DNA of 31,141 bases from WLWS01 sp964639535 (GTDB lineage: Bacteria > Pseudomonadota > Gammaproteobacteria > Eutrophobiales > Eutrophobiaceae), in the NCBI GenBank assembly GCA_964639535.1, contig CAZXDV010000004.1:1-31141 (forward strand), given 5' to 3'. Within the stretch, counting starts at the first letter, position 1, and the number at the start of each line of letters is the position of its first letter. This document shows positions 23,554 through 31,141 of this stretch, piece by piece. The notes under the pieces are model-generated. The model was not told where the DNA came from, made no database searches, and was given only the letters and a program-made list of their open reading frames with translations. A program made the translations under genes and the position numbers.

Positions 23554-24276
23554 ATGGGACGTGTAGCAATTGTAACGGGGGGCACCCGGGGTATCGGAGA
23601 AGCCATTTCTGTGGGATTAAAGGAGGCAGGCTATACCGTGGCCGCAACTTACGCCGGCAACGAGGAGGCCGCCAACCGCTTCAAGGAAAAAACCGGTATT
23701 TCGGTCTATAAATTCAACGTCAGTGATTTCGAAGCCTGTGAAAAAGCTGTAGAGAGAATCACTGAAGATCTGGGAGATGTTGACATCCTCGTCAATAATG
23801 CAGGTATCACCCGTGATGGCACCATGCATCGAATGAGCTTCGACCAGTGGAATTCTGTGATCCAGACCAACCTGGCATCCTGCTTTAATATGTCACGACT
23901 GGTGATTGACGGGATGCGCGAGCGCGGCTTTGGTCGAATCGTTAACATCGGTTCAATCAACGGCCAGGCAGGACAGTACGGACAGGTCAACTACGCCGCT
24001 GCCAAGTCAGGCATTCATGGCTTCACCAAGGCCCTGGCCCAGGAAGGCGCTGCCAAGGGTATTACTGTTAACGCCATAGCTCCGGGCTATATCGATACCG
24101 ACATGGTGAGAGCGGTGCCGGAGAACGTACTGGAAAAAATCATTGCCGGTATTCCTGTGGGTCGACTCGGTAAAGCCGAGGAAATTGCCAGGGCGGTTAA
24201 TTTCCTGGTCAGCGATGACGCCGGCTTCATCACCGGTTCAACCATGAGTGTTAATGGCGGCCAGCACATGTATTAA
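23554..24276 (+). CDS. phaB: Acetoacetyl-CoA reductase (PhaB-type short-chain dehydrogenase)
   Basis: The 240-residue protein is a classical short-chain dehydrogenase. It has the cofactor loop TGGTRGIG (8-15), NNAG (81-84), and the catalytic Ser134, Tyr147 and Lys151. The SINGQAGQYGQVNY segment and the C-terminal VNGGQHMY are characteristic of PhaB, which reduces acetoacetyl-CoA to (R)-3-hydroxybutyryl-CoA with NADPH for polyhydroxybutyrate synthesis. The closely related FabG family is the main alternative; the GQ-rich active-site loop favours PhaB. AGGAG lies six bases before the ATG, and a terminator follows, so it is monocistronic. No phaA or phaC is seen in the window. Confidence 0.92.
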   Translation: MGRVAIVTGGTRGIGEAISVGLKEAGYTVAATYAGNEEAANRFKEKTGISVYKFNVSDFEACEKAVERITEDLGDVDILVNNAGITRDGTMHRMSFDQWNSVIQTNLASCFNMSRLVIDGMRERGFGRIVNIGSINGQAGQYGQVNYAAAKSGIHGFTKALAQEGAAKGITVNAIAPGYIDTDMVRAVPENVLEKIIAGIPVGRLGKAEEIARAVNFLVSDDAGFITGSTMSVNGGQHMY

Positions 24277-24329
24277 TCGCCGGGCCCATGGTGACGGCTG
24301 TAGAAGTTAAACAGCCAGTTAAAAACAAC

Positions 24330-24367
24330 AAAGGAGTTGCCTGTAAGCCGGCAACTCCTTTTTTTTT
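24330..24367 (+). terminator. Intrinsic terminator after phaB, possibly bidirectional
   Basis: A 12-bp perfect stem (AAAGGAGTTGCC at 24330-24341 with GGCAACTCCTTT at 24350-24361) has an eight-base loop and runs into nine T (24359-24367). On the minus strand the stem is followed by GTTGTTTTTAA, so it may also end transcripts of the convergent alanine dehydrogenase gene. Confidence 0.92.
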
Positions 24368-24420
24368 ACTTTAGAATCTCGCCGGCCCGGGATGCAGTCG
24401 TAAGCCGTCCAGCTTAAAAG

Positions 24421-25539
24421 TTACGCTGCCAATGCAGACATGGCGGGCTGGTAATCGATACCCAGGCTTTCTGCTACTGCCTGGTGCGTTACCCGGCCCT
24501 TGTAGATGTTCAGGCCATTCCGCAGGTCCTCATTACCCAGCAAGGCCTGGCTGTAACCGCTGTTTGCCAGTGCCAGGGTAAAGGGCAGGGTGGCGTTATT
24601 CAGCGCCAGTGTAGAGGTCCTCGCCACGGCGCCGGGCATATTGGCCACGCAGTAATGCACAACGTCATCCACGACATAAGTGGGCTCCTGGTGAGTGGTT
24701 GGTCTCGAGGTTTCAAAGCAACCACCCTGGTCGATGGCGACGTCGACCACGACAGAACCCTTTTTCATGCGGCTGATGATGTCGCGGCTGAGCAGCTTCG
24801 GGGCGGAGGCTCCCGGTACCAGCACAGCGCCGACCACCATGTCAGCCTGCAGGGCATATTCTTCGATGGTTTCAGTAGTTGAGAATACACACTTCACTCT
24901 ACCGCCGTACTCCGCATCCAGCTGTCGCAGCCTTGGCAGGGAGCGATCCAGGATAGTCACTTCTGCACCCATACCCCTCGCCATGTAGGCGGCGTTGTCA
25001 CCGACCACGCCACCGCCGATAACAAGCACCTTGGCCGGGGCTACGCCGGGAACGCCACCGAGTAATACACCGGCACCACCCTGGGCTTTTTCAAGTGCAT
25101 GGGCACCGGCCTGGATGGACAACCTGCCGGCGACCTCACTCATGGGTGCCAGCAAGGGCAGGGTATTGTTGGGGCCGGTCACGGTTTCGTAGGCGATAGC
25201 CACCACGCCGGAATCCATCAGCAGGCGTGTCTGCTCCGGATCCGGCGCAAGATGCAGGTAGGTAAAAAGTAGCTGATCCTTGCGCAGCATTCGGCATTCA
25301 TCCGGCTGCGGCTCCTTCACCTTTACGATCATGTCGGCCCTGTCAAAGACTTCCCTGGCATCGGCGGCAATGCTTGCGCCGGCGCGTACATAATCCTCAT
25401 CTTCCATACCAATGGCAGCACCGGCCATGGTCTGAACCAGTACGTCGTGGCCATAGCGGACAAGCTCTCGCACACTGCCTGGTGTCATTCCAACGCGATA
25501 TTCGTGGTTTTTGATTTCTTTGGGGACCCCGATCAACAT
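24421..25539 (-). CDS. ald: Alanine dehydrogenase
   Basis: From the ATG at 25539 (AGGAG seven bases upstream) the protein has 372 residues, the usual length. It starts MLIGVPKEIKNHEYRV and keeps the substrate and catalytic residues Arg15, Lys75 (IVKVKEP) and His96 (TYLHLAPD), followed by an NAD-binding motif VLVIGGGVVGDNAA. The enzyme reversibly deaminates L-alanine to pyruvate and ammonia with NAD+, usually for growth on alanine. The frame extends 51 bases upstream, but that part lacks a ribosome-binding site. It is divergent from an Lrp-type gene that is probably its regulator (AldR-like). Confidence 0.95.
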   Translation of the reverse strand: MLIGVPKEIKNHEYRVGMTPGSVRELVRYGHDVLVQTMAGAAIGMEDEDYVRAGASIAADAREVFDRADMIVKVKEPQPDECRMLRKDQLLFTYLHLAPDPEQTRLLMDSGVVAIAYETVTGPNNTLPLLAPMSEVAGRLSIQAGAHALEKAQGGAGVLLGGVPGVAPAKVLVIGGGVVGDNAAYMARGMGAEVTILDRSLPRLRQLDAEYGGRVKCVFSTTETIEEYALQADMVVGAVLVPGASAPKLLSRDIISRMKKGSVVVDVAIDQGGCFETSRPTTHQEPTYVVDDVVHYCVANMPGAVARTSTLALNNATLPFTLALANSGYSQALLGNEDLRNGLNIYKGRVTHQAVAESLGIDYQPAMSALAA

Positions 25540-25618
25540 GATTTTTCTCCTGGATTCCGCTGCCGCCAGGGCAGCCATAAGCGATAACAAAGCTTAGGAA
25601 AAAATTGAGGAAATTATC

Positions 25619-25649
25619 TTGTCATTTCTATGGGGGATGGAGCTATAAT
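25619..25649 (+). promoter_or_regulatory. Candidate promoter of the third Lrp gene
   Basis: TTGTCA (25619-25624) and a perfect TATAAT (25644-25649) are separated by 19 bases, longer than ideal. The expected start of transcription is about 43 bases before the ATG at 25699. The ald promoter on the other strand must be in the same AT-rich 159-base gap (25540-25698), but I could not fix it. Confidence 0.4.
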
Positions 25650-25698
25650 TAGAAGAATAGTGTGTATTATTTATAAAAATTAGCAGAATATTCGAAAA

Positions 25699-26166
25699 AT
25701 GAAACTTGATAAGACTGATCGTGCTATTTTGCAGGCAATGCAGCGTGATGGACGCCTGAGCAATGTCAACCTGGCTCGCGAGGTTAACCTGTCAGAGTCA
25801 GCCTGCCTGCGCCGGGTCAAGTTGCTGGAACAGGAAGGAGTGGTGGAACGCTATGCCATGATCGTTAACCAGTCCGCCGTGGGATTACCCGGTAACGTGT
25901 TTGTTGAAATCAGTCTCGCGCAGCAGCAGCAGGAAGAACTGGACACTTTTGAAGAACGCGTGCTGCAGATACCGGAGGTCATGGAGTGTTACCTGATGTC
26001 CGGGGAATATGACTATCTCCTGCGCGTGGTGGTGTCCGACGCCGCCCACTATGAACGTGTACATCACCAGAATCTCACGCGATTGCCGGGAATTGCCCGG
26101 GTCAGGTCGAGCTTTGCCCTGCGCACCGTCACCAAGGCAACGGAGCTGCCCCTGCAGTCCGTATAG
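25699..26166 (+). CDS. Lrp/AsnC family regulator, probable regulator of alanine dehydrogenase
   Basis: The 155-residue protein has the helix-turn-helix at about 20-50 (NVNLAREVNLSESACLRRV) and a RAM domain with CYLMSGEYDYLLRVVV. It reads as more similar to the first Lrp gene of this window (587-1063) than to the second: both have the CY-x-[VM]-[ST]-G-x-x-DYLL segment and end with TELPL plus a short tail. The divergent alanine dehydrogenase gene is the likely target, as for AldR and related activators. No clear ribosome-binding site precedes the ATG. Target is inferred from position only. Confidence 0.92.
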   Translation: MKLDKTDRAILQAMQRDGRLSNVNLAREVNLSESACLRRVKLLEQEGVVERYAMIVNQSAVGLPGNVFVEISLAQQQQEELDTFEERVLQIPEVMECYLMSGEYDYLLRVVVSDAAHYERVHHQNLTRLPGIARVRSSFALRTVTKATELPLQSV

Positions 26167-26330
26167 CCTTCTTTTAGACAGGTTTTCGTCGCTCTTCGAT
26201 GTTGCGGCGCAAAACCGGCTGTACTAGGATCACGGGCCTGATTTTTACCCGTCTCCGCTGCCTGTCCGTCATGTCGGTAACCAGCACGGAAAAACACAAC
26301 CAGAAAGAGAACAACGAAGGAGTCCAGGAC

Positions 26331-28412
26331 ATGTCCGATGTCGTCAGTTACCAGCTTGAAGAGAATATTGCAGTCATCACTATCGACAGCCCACCTGTCA
26401 ACGCCATGGGACATGCCGTGCGACAGGGAACATGTGATGCCATTGAGAAATTTGAAGCTGATGAGGCGGCCCAGGCCGCGGTACTCATCTGTGCCGGGCG
26501 AACCTTCATTGCCGGGGCGGACATTTCCGAATTTGACAAGCCTGCGGTGGACCCATGGTTGCCGGAAGTTGTGCAAAAAATCGAGGACAGCAAAAAGATA
26601 GTCGTCGCCGCGATTCACGGCACCGCCCTCGGAGGTGGACTGGAGACGGCCATGGGTTGTCACTACCGATGTGCGGTAGCCAGTGCCAGGGTGGGTTTAC
26701 CTGAAGTACTGCTTGGGCTTTTGCCCGGCGCGACAGGCACGCAGAGAGTGACCCGGCTGGCTGGTGTTCAAAAAGCGCTGGATATGATGATCTCCGGCAA
26801 ACCCATTCCAGCTGCTGACGCCCTGGAAAATGGCATCATCGATGAAATTATTGAAGGTGACCTGCGCGAGGGTGCAGTGGCCTATGCAAGAAAGCTTTTA
26901 AGTGAAGGTGCAGAACGTCGACCCATTTCCGAGATGCAGGTAGACGCCACTGGAATTGATGAAGCTTTTTTCAGCGACTACCGCGAACAGATGCAGCGCA
27001 GGACCCGTGGATTCTTTGCACCCGAGCAAATCGTAAAGTGTGTCGAGGCTTCCGTTTCACTTTCCTATGAAGATGCGCTCTCGGTTGAGCGCGAGTTGTT
27101 TGATCAATGCAAGGCATCGACCCATTCAGCTGCGCAACGTCATCTTTTCTTCGCAGAAAGGGAAGTGGCGAAAATTACCGATGTACCAAAGGACACACCG
27201 ACCCGGGAAATCAATAAAGTCGCCGTTATCGGCGCAGGCACCATGGGCGGTGGTATCGCCATGAATTTCATTGGAGCCGGAGTGCCGGTGACGATCCTGG
27301 AAATGAACCAGGAAGGACTTGATCGCGGTCTTTCCATTATTCGCAAGAACTACGAGGTGATGGTCAAGAAAGGCAGGATGACCGAGGAACAGCTTGAACA
27401 GCTCATGGGCATGCTCACCCCCACGGTGGATTATGCCGACATCAGTGATGCGGACCTGGTGATTGAAGCCGTGTTTGAAAATATGGCGATCAAGAAAGAG
27501 GTATTTGGCAAGCTGGATGAGGTGTGCAAGCAGGGAGCGATTCTTGCCAGTAACACCTCGAGCCTTGATCTAAACGAGATAGCCGAAGTCACTTCACGCC
27601 CTGAGGACGTTATCGGCCTGCACTTTTTTGCCCCCGCAAACGTCATGGCCCTGCTGGAAATTGTCAGGGGTGACAAGACCGCAAAGGATGTGATTGCCAC
27701 GACCATGGCCATGGCCAAGAAAATCAGGAAGGTCGGTGTACTTGTGCGCGTATGCTTTGGCTTTGTCGCCAACCGCATGTTTTTCCCCTATGTCAGGGAG
27801 GCACAGTACATGTTGCTGGAAGGCGTTCCCGCGGAACGTATCGACAGGGTTGCCCAGGAATGGGGCATGGCCATGGGGCCGCTTTCGGTGCTGGATCTTT
27901 CCGGCCAGGATGTATTCAACAAGCTTAATTCAGAATGGGAAGACCGTCCCGATGACCCGAGCTACTACCGTGTCTGCAGCGTGCTGTGTGAAATGGAGCG
28001 TTATGGTCAGAAAACCGGTCGCGGCAACTATATATATGAAGGCAGGAAGGCCACGCCGGATCCTGAAGTTGCTGAAATTGCGGCCAGGGAGGCAAAGGCG
28101 CTGGGTATCGAGCCACGCGAGATCAGCGATGAGGAAATCATGGAACGCATGATGTGCGCCATGATCAACGAGGGTGCACTGGTGCTGGAAGAAGGTATCG
28201 CGCAGCGTTCCAGCGACATCGATGTGGTATTTGCCAATGGTTTCGGTATGCCCCGGTATCGCGGTGGTCCCATGATTTACGCGGACACCGTGGGTGTAAA
28301 ACATGTATATGACACTATCTGCAGCTATCGTGAGCGATATGGTGACCTCTACTGGACACCAGCGCCACTGCTGGAGAAGCTCGCTAAAGAAGGTGGTAAT
28401 TTTTCCGATTAA
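26331..28412 (+). CDS. Fused enoyl-CoA hydratase / 3-hydroxyacyl-CoA dehydrogenase (fatty acid oxidation)
   Basis: From the ATG at 26331 (GAAGGAG eight bases upstream) the protein has 693 residues. The N-terminal crotonase domain (about 1-190) has AGADISEF, the oxyanion loop and both catalytic Glu residues, Glu105 in LGGGLE and Glu125 in GLPEVLLG. The 3-hydroxyacyl-CoA dehydrogenase part starts with the NAD motif GAGTMG at 301-306, has SNTSSLDLNEIA and GLHFFAPANVMALLEIV, and ends in two C-terminal dehydrogenase repeats. It catalyses hydration and NAD-linked oxidation in beta-oxidation. The domain order and 693-residue length fit the peroxisomal-type multifunctional enzymes; FadB and FadJ are a little longer, so I give no symbol. 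An in-frame ORF start at 26199 has no ribosome-binding site. Confidence 0.93.
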   Translation: MSDVVSYQLEENIAVITIDSPPVNAMGHAVRQGTCDAIEKFEADEAAQAAVLICAGRTFIAGADISEFDKPAVDPWLPEVVQKIEDSKKIVVAAIHGTALGGGLETAMGCHYRCAVASARVGLPEVLLGLLPGATGTQRVTRLAGVQKALDMMISGKPIPAADALENGIIDEIIEGDLREGAVAYARKLLSEGAERRPISEMQVDATGIDEAFFSDYREQMQRRTRGFFAPEQIVKCVEASVSLSYEDALSVERELFDQCKASTHSAAQRHLFFAEREVAKITDVPKDTPTREINKVAVIGAGTMGGGIAMNFIGAGVPVTILEMNQEGLDRGLSIIRKNYEVMVKKGRMTEEQLEQLMGMLTPTVDYADISDADLVIEAVFENMAIKKEVFGKLDEVCKQGAILASNTSSLDLNEIAEVTSRPEDVIGLHFFAPANVMALLEIVRGDKTAKDVIATTMAMAKKIRKVGVLVRVCFGFVANRMFFPYVREAQYMLLEGVPAERIDRVAQEWGMAMGPLSVLDLSGQDVFNKLNSEWEDRPDDPSYYRVCSVLCEMERYGQKTGRGNYIYEGRKATPDPEVAEIAAREAKALGIEPREISDEEIMERMMCAMINEGALVLEEGIAQRSSDIDVVFANGFGMPRYRGGPMIYADTVGVKHVYDTICSYRERYGDLYWTPAPLLEKLAKEGGNFSD

Positions 28413-28485
28413 AAAATAACGCCCTTACCAGCACCTACTGGCGAAAAATTTGTCTACACTGGTTAAATAGACACTAATTCATCTC

Positions 28486-28516
28486 CCTTGGTCACCTGGG
28501 AATACCCAGGGCAAGG
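28486..28516 (+). other. Hairpin in the fadE leader
   Basis: CCTTG (28486-28490) pairs with CAAGG (28512-28516), and inside it CCTGGG (28495-28500) pairs with CCCAGG (28505-28510) around AATA. No T-run follows. It lies 58 bases before the fadE start, in a 162-base gap that also has a weak promoter-like pair, TTGTCT and ACTAAT (17-base spacer, about 28450-28478). Role unknown. Confidence 0.4.
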
Positions 28517-28574
28517 CGGGTTTACCTGGCAGGCCCCGGATCAGGATGATGACCGATCAAGAAAGGAAGGTTTT

Positions 28575-31141
28575 ATGAGTGGTTTGACGACATTAATTGT
28601 TTACATCGCTGGTGCAACGATACTGGCTTACAGGCGCGCCAGCCTGCGGGCAAGCGCAGTGGCCGCCGCCGCCCTGTTTTTAATCTACCTGGTGCTAGGC
28701 AGCGGATCGATATTTATCACGATCCTGCTGGCAATGAGCACCATCGTAACTGGCGTGCTCAGCATTGAAACCTTACGCCGGGAAAAGATCAGCGCCCCGC
28801 TTTTCAGCTGGTATCGCAAGGCATTGCCGCCAATTTCCGAAACAGAGCAGGAGGCCATCGATGCGGGCACCGTCTGGTGGGAGGGCGAACTGTTTACCGG
28901 TGATCCGGATTGGGACAAGCTTCTTGGGGCCGGCCGCCCGGTACTAACGCCGGAAGAGCAGGCATTTATTGATGGCCCGGTAAACGAACTCATGGCGATG
29001 GTGGATCCCTGGGAGATTCACCATACAACCGCAGATATTCCTGAAGCCGCGGTAGAACACATCAAGAAGCATAAATTTCTTGGCATGATCATTCCCCGGG
29101 AGTACGGCGGTTTGGATTTGTCCGCTGTTGCCCAGGCCGAGATCCTGACAAAACTTTCCGGCGCCGGCTCGGTGGTTGCGACTTTCGTTGTAGTACCCAA
29201 TTCCCTTGGACCCGGTGAGCTGTTACACAAGTATGGAACGGACGAACAGAAAGACTACTACCTGCCGCGCCTGGCAAGTGGCGAGGAAATACCCTGTTTC
29301 GCTCTTACCGGGCCCCTTGCCGGTTCAGATGCAACTTCCCTGCAGGATAGCGGTGTTGTGTGCAAGGGCACCTGGGAAGGTAAGGAAGTTCTTGGTATTC
29401 GTCTTAACTTTGAAAAACGTTACATCACCCTCGCACCCGTGGCGACCCTCATCGGCCTGGCTTTTCGATTAAAGGATCCCGACCACCTCATTGGCGATGT
29501 GGATGATTATGGTATTACCTGCGCCCTGATTCCCCGCGACACCGAGGGCATGGAAATAGGAAAGCGTCATATGCCCATTGGCGATCCCTTCCTGAATGGG
29601 CCCATCCGTGGCAAGGACGTTTTTGTTCCCCTGGATGCCATCATCGGTGGCCAGGAAATGGCCGGCAAGGGATGGCGCATGCTGGTGAACTGTCTCTCCA
29701 CTGGAAGGGTGATTAGCCTGCCCTCCGGCAGTAACGGTGCCGCCAAGTATGCGCTGGCTGCCACCTCTGCCTACACGCGATTACGCAAGCAGTTTGGCTT
29801 ACCGATAGGGGAATTCGAGGGTATTCAAAAACCGCTGGCGCGCATCGCAGGCTTCAGCTACATCATCGATGCGGCCCTGAAAAATACCGCGCAGGCGGTG
29901 GCTGCCGGTGCAAAGCCAGCCGTGCCGGCATCGATATTGAAATATCACTGTACCGAGCTGGGTCGGCGTATTCTTGCTGACGCCATGGACATTCACGGTG
30001 GCAAGGCCGTGATGAAAGGTCCTAAAAACTATCTTGCTGTCCCTTACGAATCCATGCCCGTTGCTATCACCGTGGAAGGCGCAAACATAATGACGCGAAA
30101 CCTGATGATTTTTGGCCAGGGCGCGATTCGAAGTCACCCCTACGTATTGAGAGAAATGGCCCTGGTTGAAGAGACCGACGTGGAAACAGCAAGGGACAAG
30201 TTTGATGCGCTTCTGTTTGAGCATATCGGCTTTACCGCCAATAACGCCGCCAAGGCATTTGTGCATGGACTGAGCGGATCATTGATGGCTAAAGCACCGA
30301 TTTATTCGCCGGTAAAACGCTATTACCAGCATCTCTATCGCCTGAGTTCGGCTTTTGCCATGGTCGCCGACATGGCAATGCTGATCATGCAGTCAGGATT
30401 AAAGCGCCGGGAAATGATATCTGCACGTCTTGGCGATCTTCTCAGCAGTCTTTACCTGGCCAGCATGGTCCTCAAGCAATACGAGGACCAGGGTAACCAG
30501 GAAGAGGACAGGGCAGTGGTTGAGTGGTGTTGCCAGTATCTATTCCACGAGTTCCAGGCTGCCATGGAAGAGATCATCCAGAACTTCCCCAATCGCGCCG
30601 CTGCAATGCTGATGCAGGTAGTTGTCTTTCCGCTGGGTAAGCATTTCTCTGCGCCGGCCGATTCCCTGGAAAGAAAAATTGCCAGGCTGATGCTGAGCGA
30701 CAGTGCCTGCCGTCGACGTCTGGTTGATGGTGTTTATGATAAGGAAGGCGATCCCAATCACCTGCACGAACTGCAAAGTCTCATGGTGATGGCGGAAGAG
30801 CTGGCACCCCTTGAATCAAGGTTGAAGCAGGCAATCAAGGCTGGAGAGCTTGCGGCACTGGTTGGAGGACAACTCATTGACGCCGCGCTTGAAAAAGGAA
30901 TTATCAGCGAGAGCGAAGCTGCCACCATGCGAGAGTATGACAGCCGCGTCATGGAAATCATTCATGTTGATGAATTTGAATACGACAGTTTTCAAAGACC
31001 GGGTCCCGTAAAGAAATCATCCGCCAGGAAGGCAGGCACGGGGCAGGCGGCAAAGAAAACGACGAAAAAGGCGGCGAAGAAGACCAGCAGGAAAAAGGCC
31101 GCCAACAAGAGCGACGCGAAGTCATCGGAACTCGAAGAAGT
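28575..31141 (+). CDS. fadE: FadE-type acyl-CoA dehydrogenase with lysine-rich C-terminal extension (runs off window)
   Basis: At least 855 codons are open from the ATG at 28575 (AAGGAAGG four bases upstream) to the window edge. The protein starts with two hydrophobic helices (about 5-65) as in E. coli FadE, then the flavin-dependent dehydrogenase region with IIPREYGGLDL, LTGPLAGSDATS, STGRVISLPSG, and the FadE-typical VAITVEGANIMTRNLMIFGQ and AIRSHPY. It makes the trans-2-enoyl-CoA that feeds the hydratase/dehydrogenase encoded just upstream. E. coli FadE has about 815 residues and ends near the EFEYDSF segment seen here; beyond it about 45 more residues follow, rich in Lys, Ala, Thr and Ser (about 812 onward). 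The true C-terminus is outside the window. Confidence 0.93.
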   Translation, partial: MSGLTTLIVYIAGATILAYRRASLRASAVAAAALFLIYLVLGSGSIFITILLAMSTIVTGVLSIETLRREKISAPLFSWYRKALPPISETEQEAIDAGTVWWEGELFTGDPDWDKLLGAGRPVLTPEEQAFIDGPVNELMAMVDPWEIHHTTADIPEAAVEHIKKHKFLGMIIPREYGGLDLSAVAQAEILTKLSGAGSVVATFVVVPNSLGPGELLHKYGTDEQKDYYLPRLASGEEIPCFALTGPLAGSDATSLQDSGVVCKGTWEGKEVLGIRLNFEKRYITLAPVATLIGLAFRLKDPDHLIGDVDDYGITCALIPRDTEGMEIGKRHMPIGDPFLNGPIRGKDVFVPLDAIIGGQEMAGKGWRMLVNCLSTGRVISLPSGSNGAAKYALAATSAYTRLRKQFGLPIGEFEGIQKPLARIAGFSYIIDAALKNTAQAVAAGAKPAVPASILKYHCTELGRRILADAMDIHGGKAVMKGPKNYLAVPYESMPVAITVEGANIMTRNLMIFGQGAIRSHPYVLREMALVEETDVETARDKFDALLFEHIGFTANNAAKAFVHGLSGSLMAKAPIYSPVKRYYQHLYRLSSAFAMVADMAMLIMQSGLKRREMISARLGDLLSSLYLASMVLKQYEDQGNQEEDRAVVEWCCQYLFHEFQAAMEEIIQNFPNRAAAMLMQVVVFPLGKHFSAPADSLERKIARLMLSDSACRRRLVDGVYDKEGDPNHLHELQSLMVMAEELAPLESRLKQAIKAGELAALVGGQLIDAALEKGIISESEAATMREYDSRVMEIIHVDEFEYDSFQRPGPVKKSSARKAGTGQAAKKTTKKAAKKTSRKKAANKSDAKSSELEE

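Noticed and set aside
26180..26217. Imperfect inverted repeat (GGTTTT...AAAACC) after the third Lrp gene as a terminator
   Set aside because: The inner stem is mismatched and no T-run follows, so I could not support a terminator call.

Overview
The window looks like a chromosomal segment of an uncultured, probably marine, aerobic heterotrophic gammaproteobacterium. The evidence is the FadE-type acyl-CoA dehydrogenase, a fused indolepyruvate ferredoxin oxidoreductase, a PhaB-type reductase, several Lrp/AsnC regulators paired with amino-acid catabolic genes, and many envelope lipoproteins with proteobacterial lipoboxes. A run of exactly 10 N (9379-9388) marks a scaffold join, as expected of a draft or metagenome assembly. 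I saw no tRNA, rRNA, CRISPR array, insertion sequence or phage gene.

Layout. (1) 1-9261 is amino-acid catabolism and stress. It holds the start of an indolepyruvate oxidoreductase gene with a divergent Lrp regulator, a dps/peroxiredoxin-glutaredoxin pair, threonine aldolase downstream of a short PutA with its own divergent Lrp regulator, an ornithine cyclodeaminase-family gene and an EamA-type exporter. (2) 9277-23192 is one co-directional minus-strand block of 13 genes that I do not recognise as any characterised system. In transcription order it encodes: a periplasmic TPR protein with a TonB-C-like end; a Ser/Gly/Gln-rich lipoprotein; a lipoprotein with a possible CsgG/LpoB-like start; a membrane-anchored TPR protein; a PEGA-repeat/FGE-sulfatase-fold membrane protein; a small secreted acidic protein; an ExbB/TolQ/MotA-family channel subunit; a degenerate Hsp70/actin-like protein with an FHA-like C-terminus; two tandem VWA proteins; two lipoproteins; and an M48 metalloprotease. 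(3) 23554-31141 is carbon storage, alanine and fatty-acid metabolism: phaB, alanine dehydrogenase with a third divergent Lrp regulator, a fused enoyl-CoA hydratase/3-hydroxyacyl-CoA dehydrogenase, and fadE, which runs off the window.

The main candidate for something undescribed is block 2. Both VWA proteins begin with a single membrane segment containing F-L-D-[IV], very like the F-I-D-V entry of the ExbD/TolR transmembrane helix, with the Asp at residue 17 in both. An ExbB-type partner lies two genes upstream. I infer a proton-motive-force-driven envelope motor in which MIDAS-containing VWA domains on coiled-coil stalks replace the usual ExbD/MotB periplasmic domains. TPR, PEGA and lipoprotein parts would extend it towards the outer membrane. 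This rests on motif reading and gene order only.

The flanking metabolic genes show a simple repeated logic: each Lrp/AsnC gene is divergent from the amino-acid catabolic gene it probably senses for (aromatic keto acids, proline, alanine).
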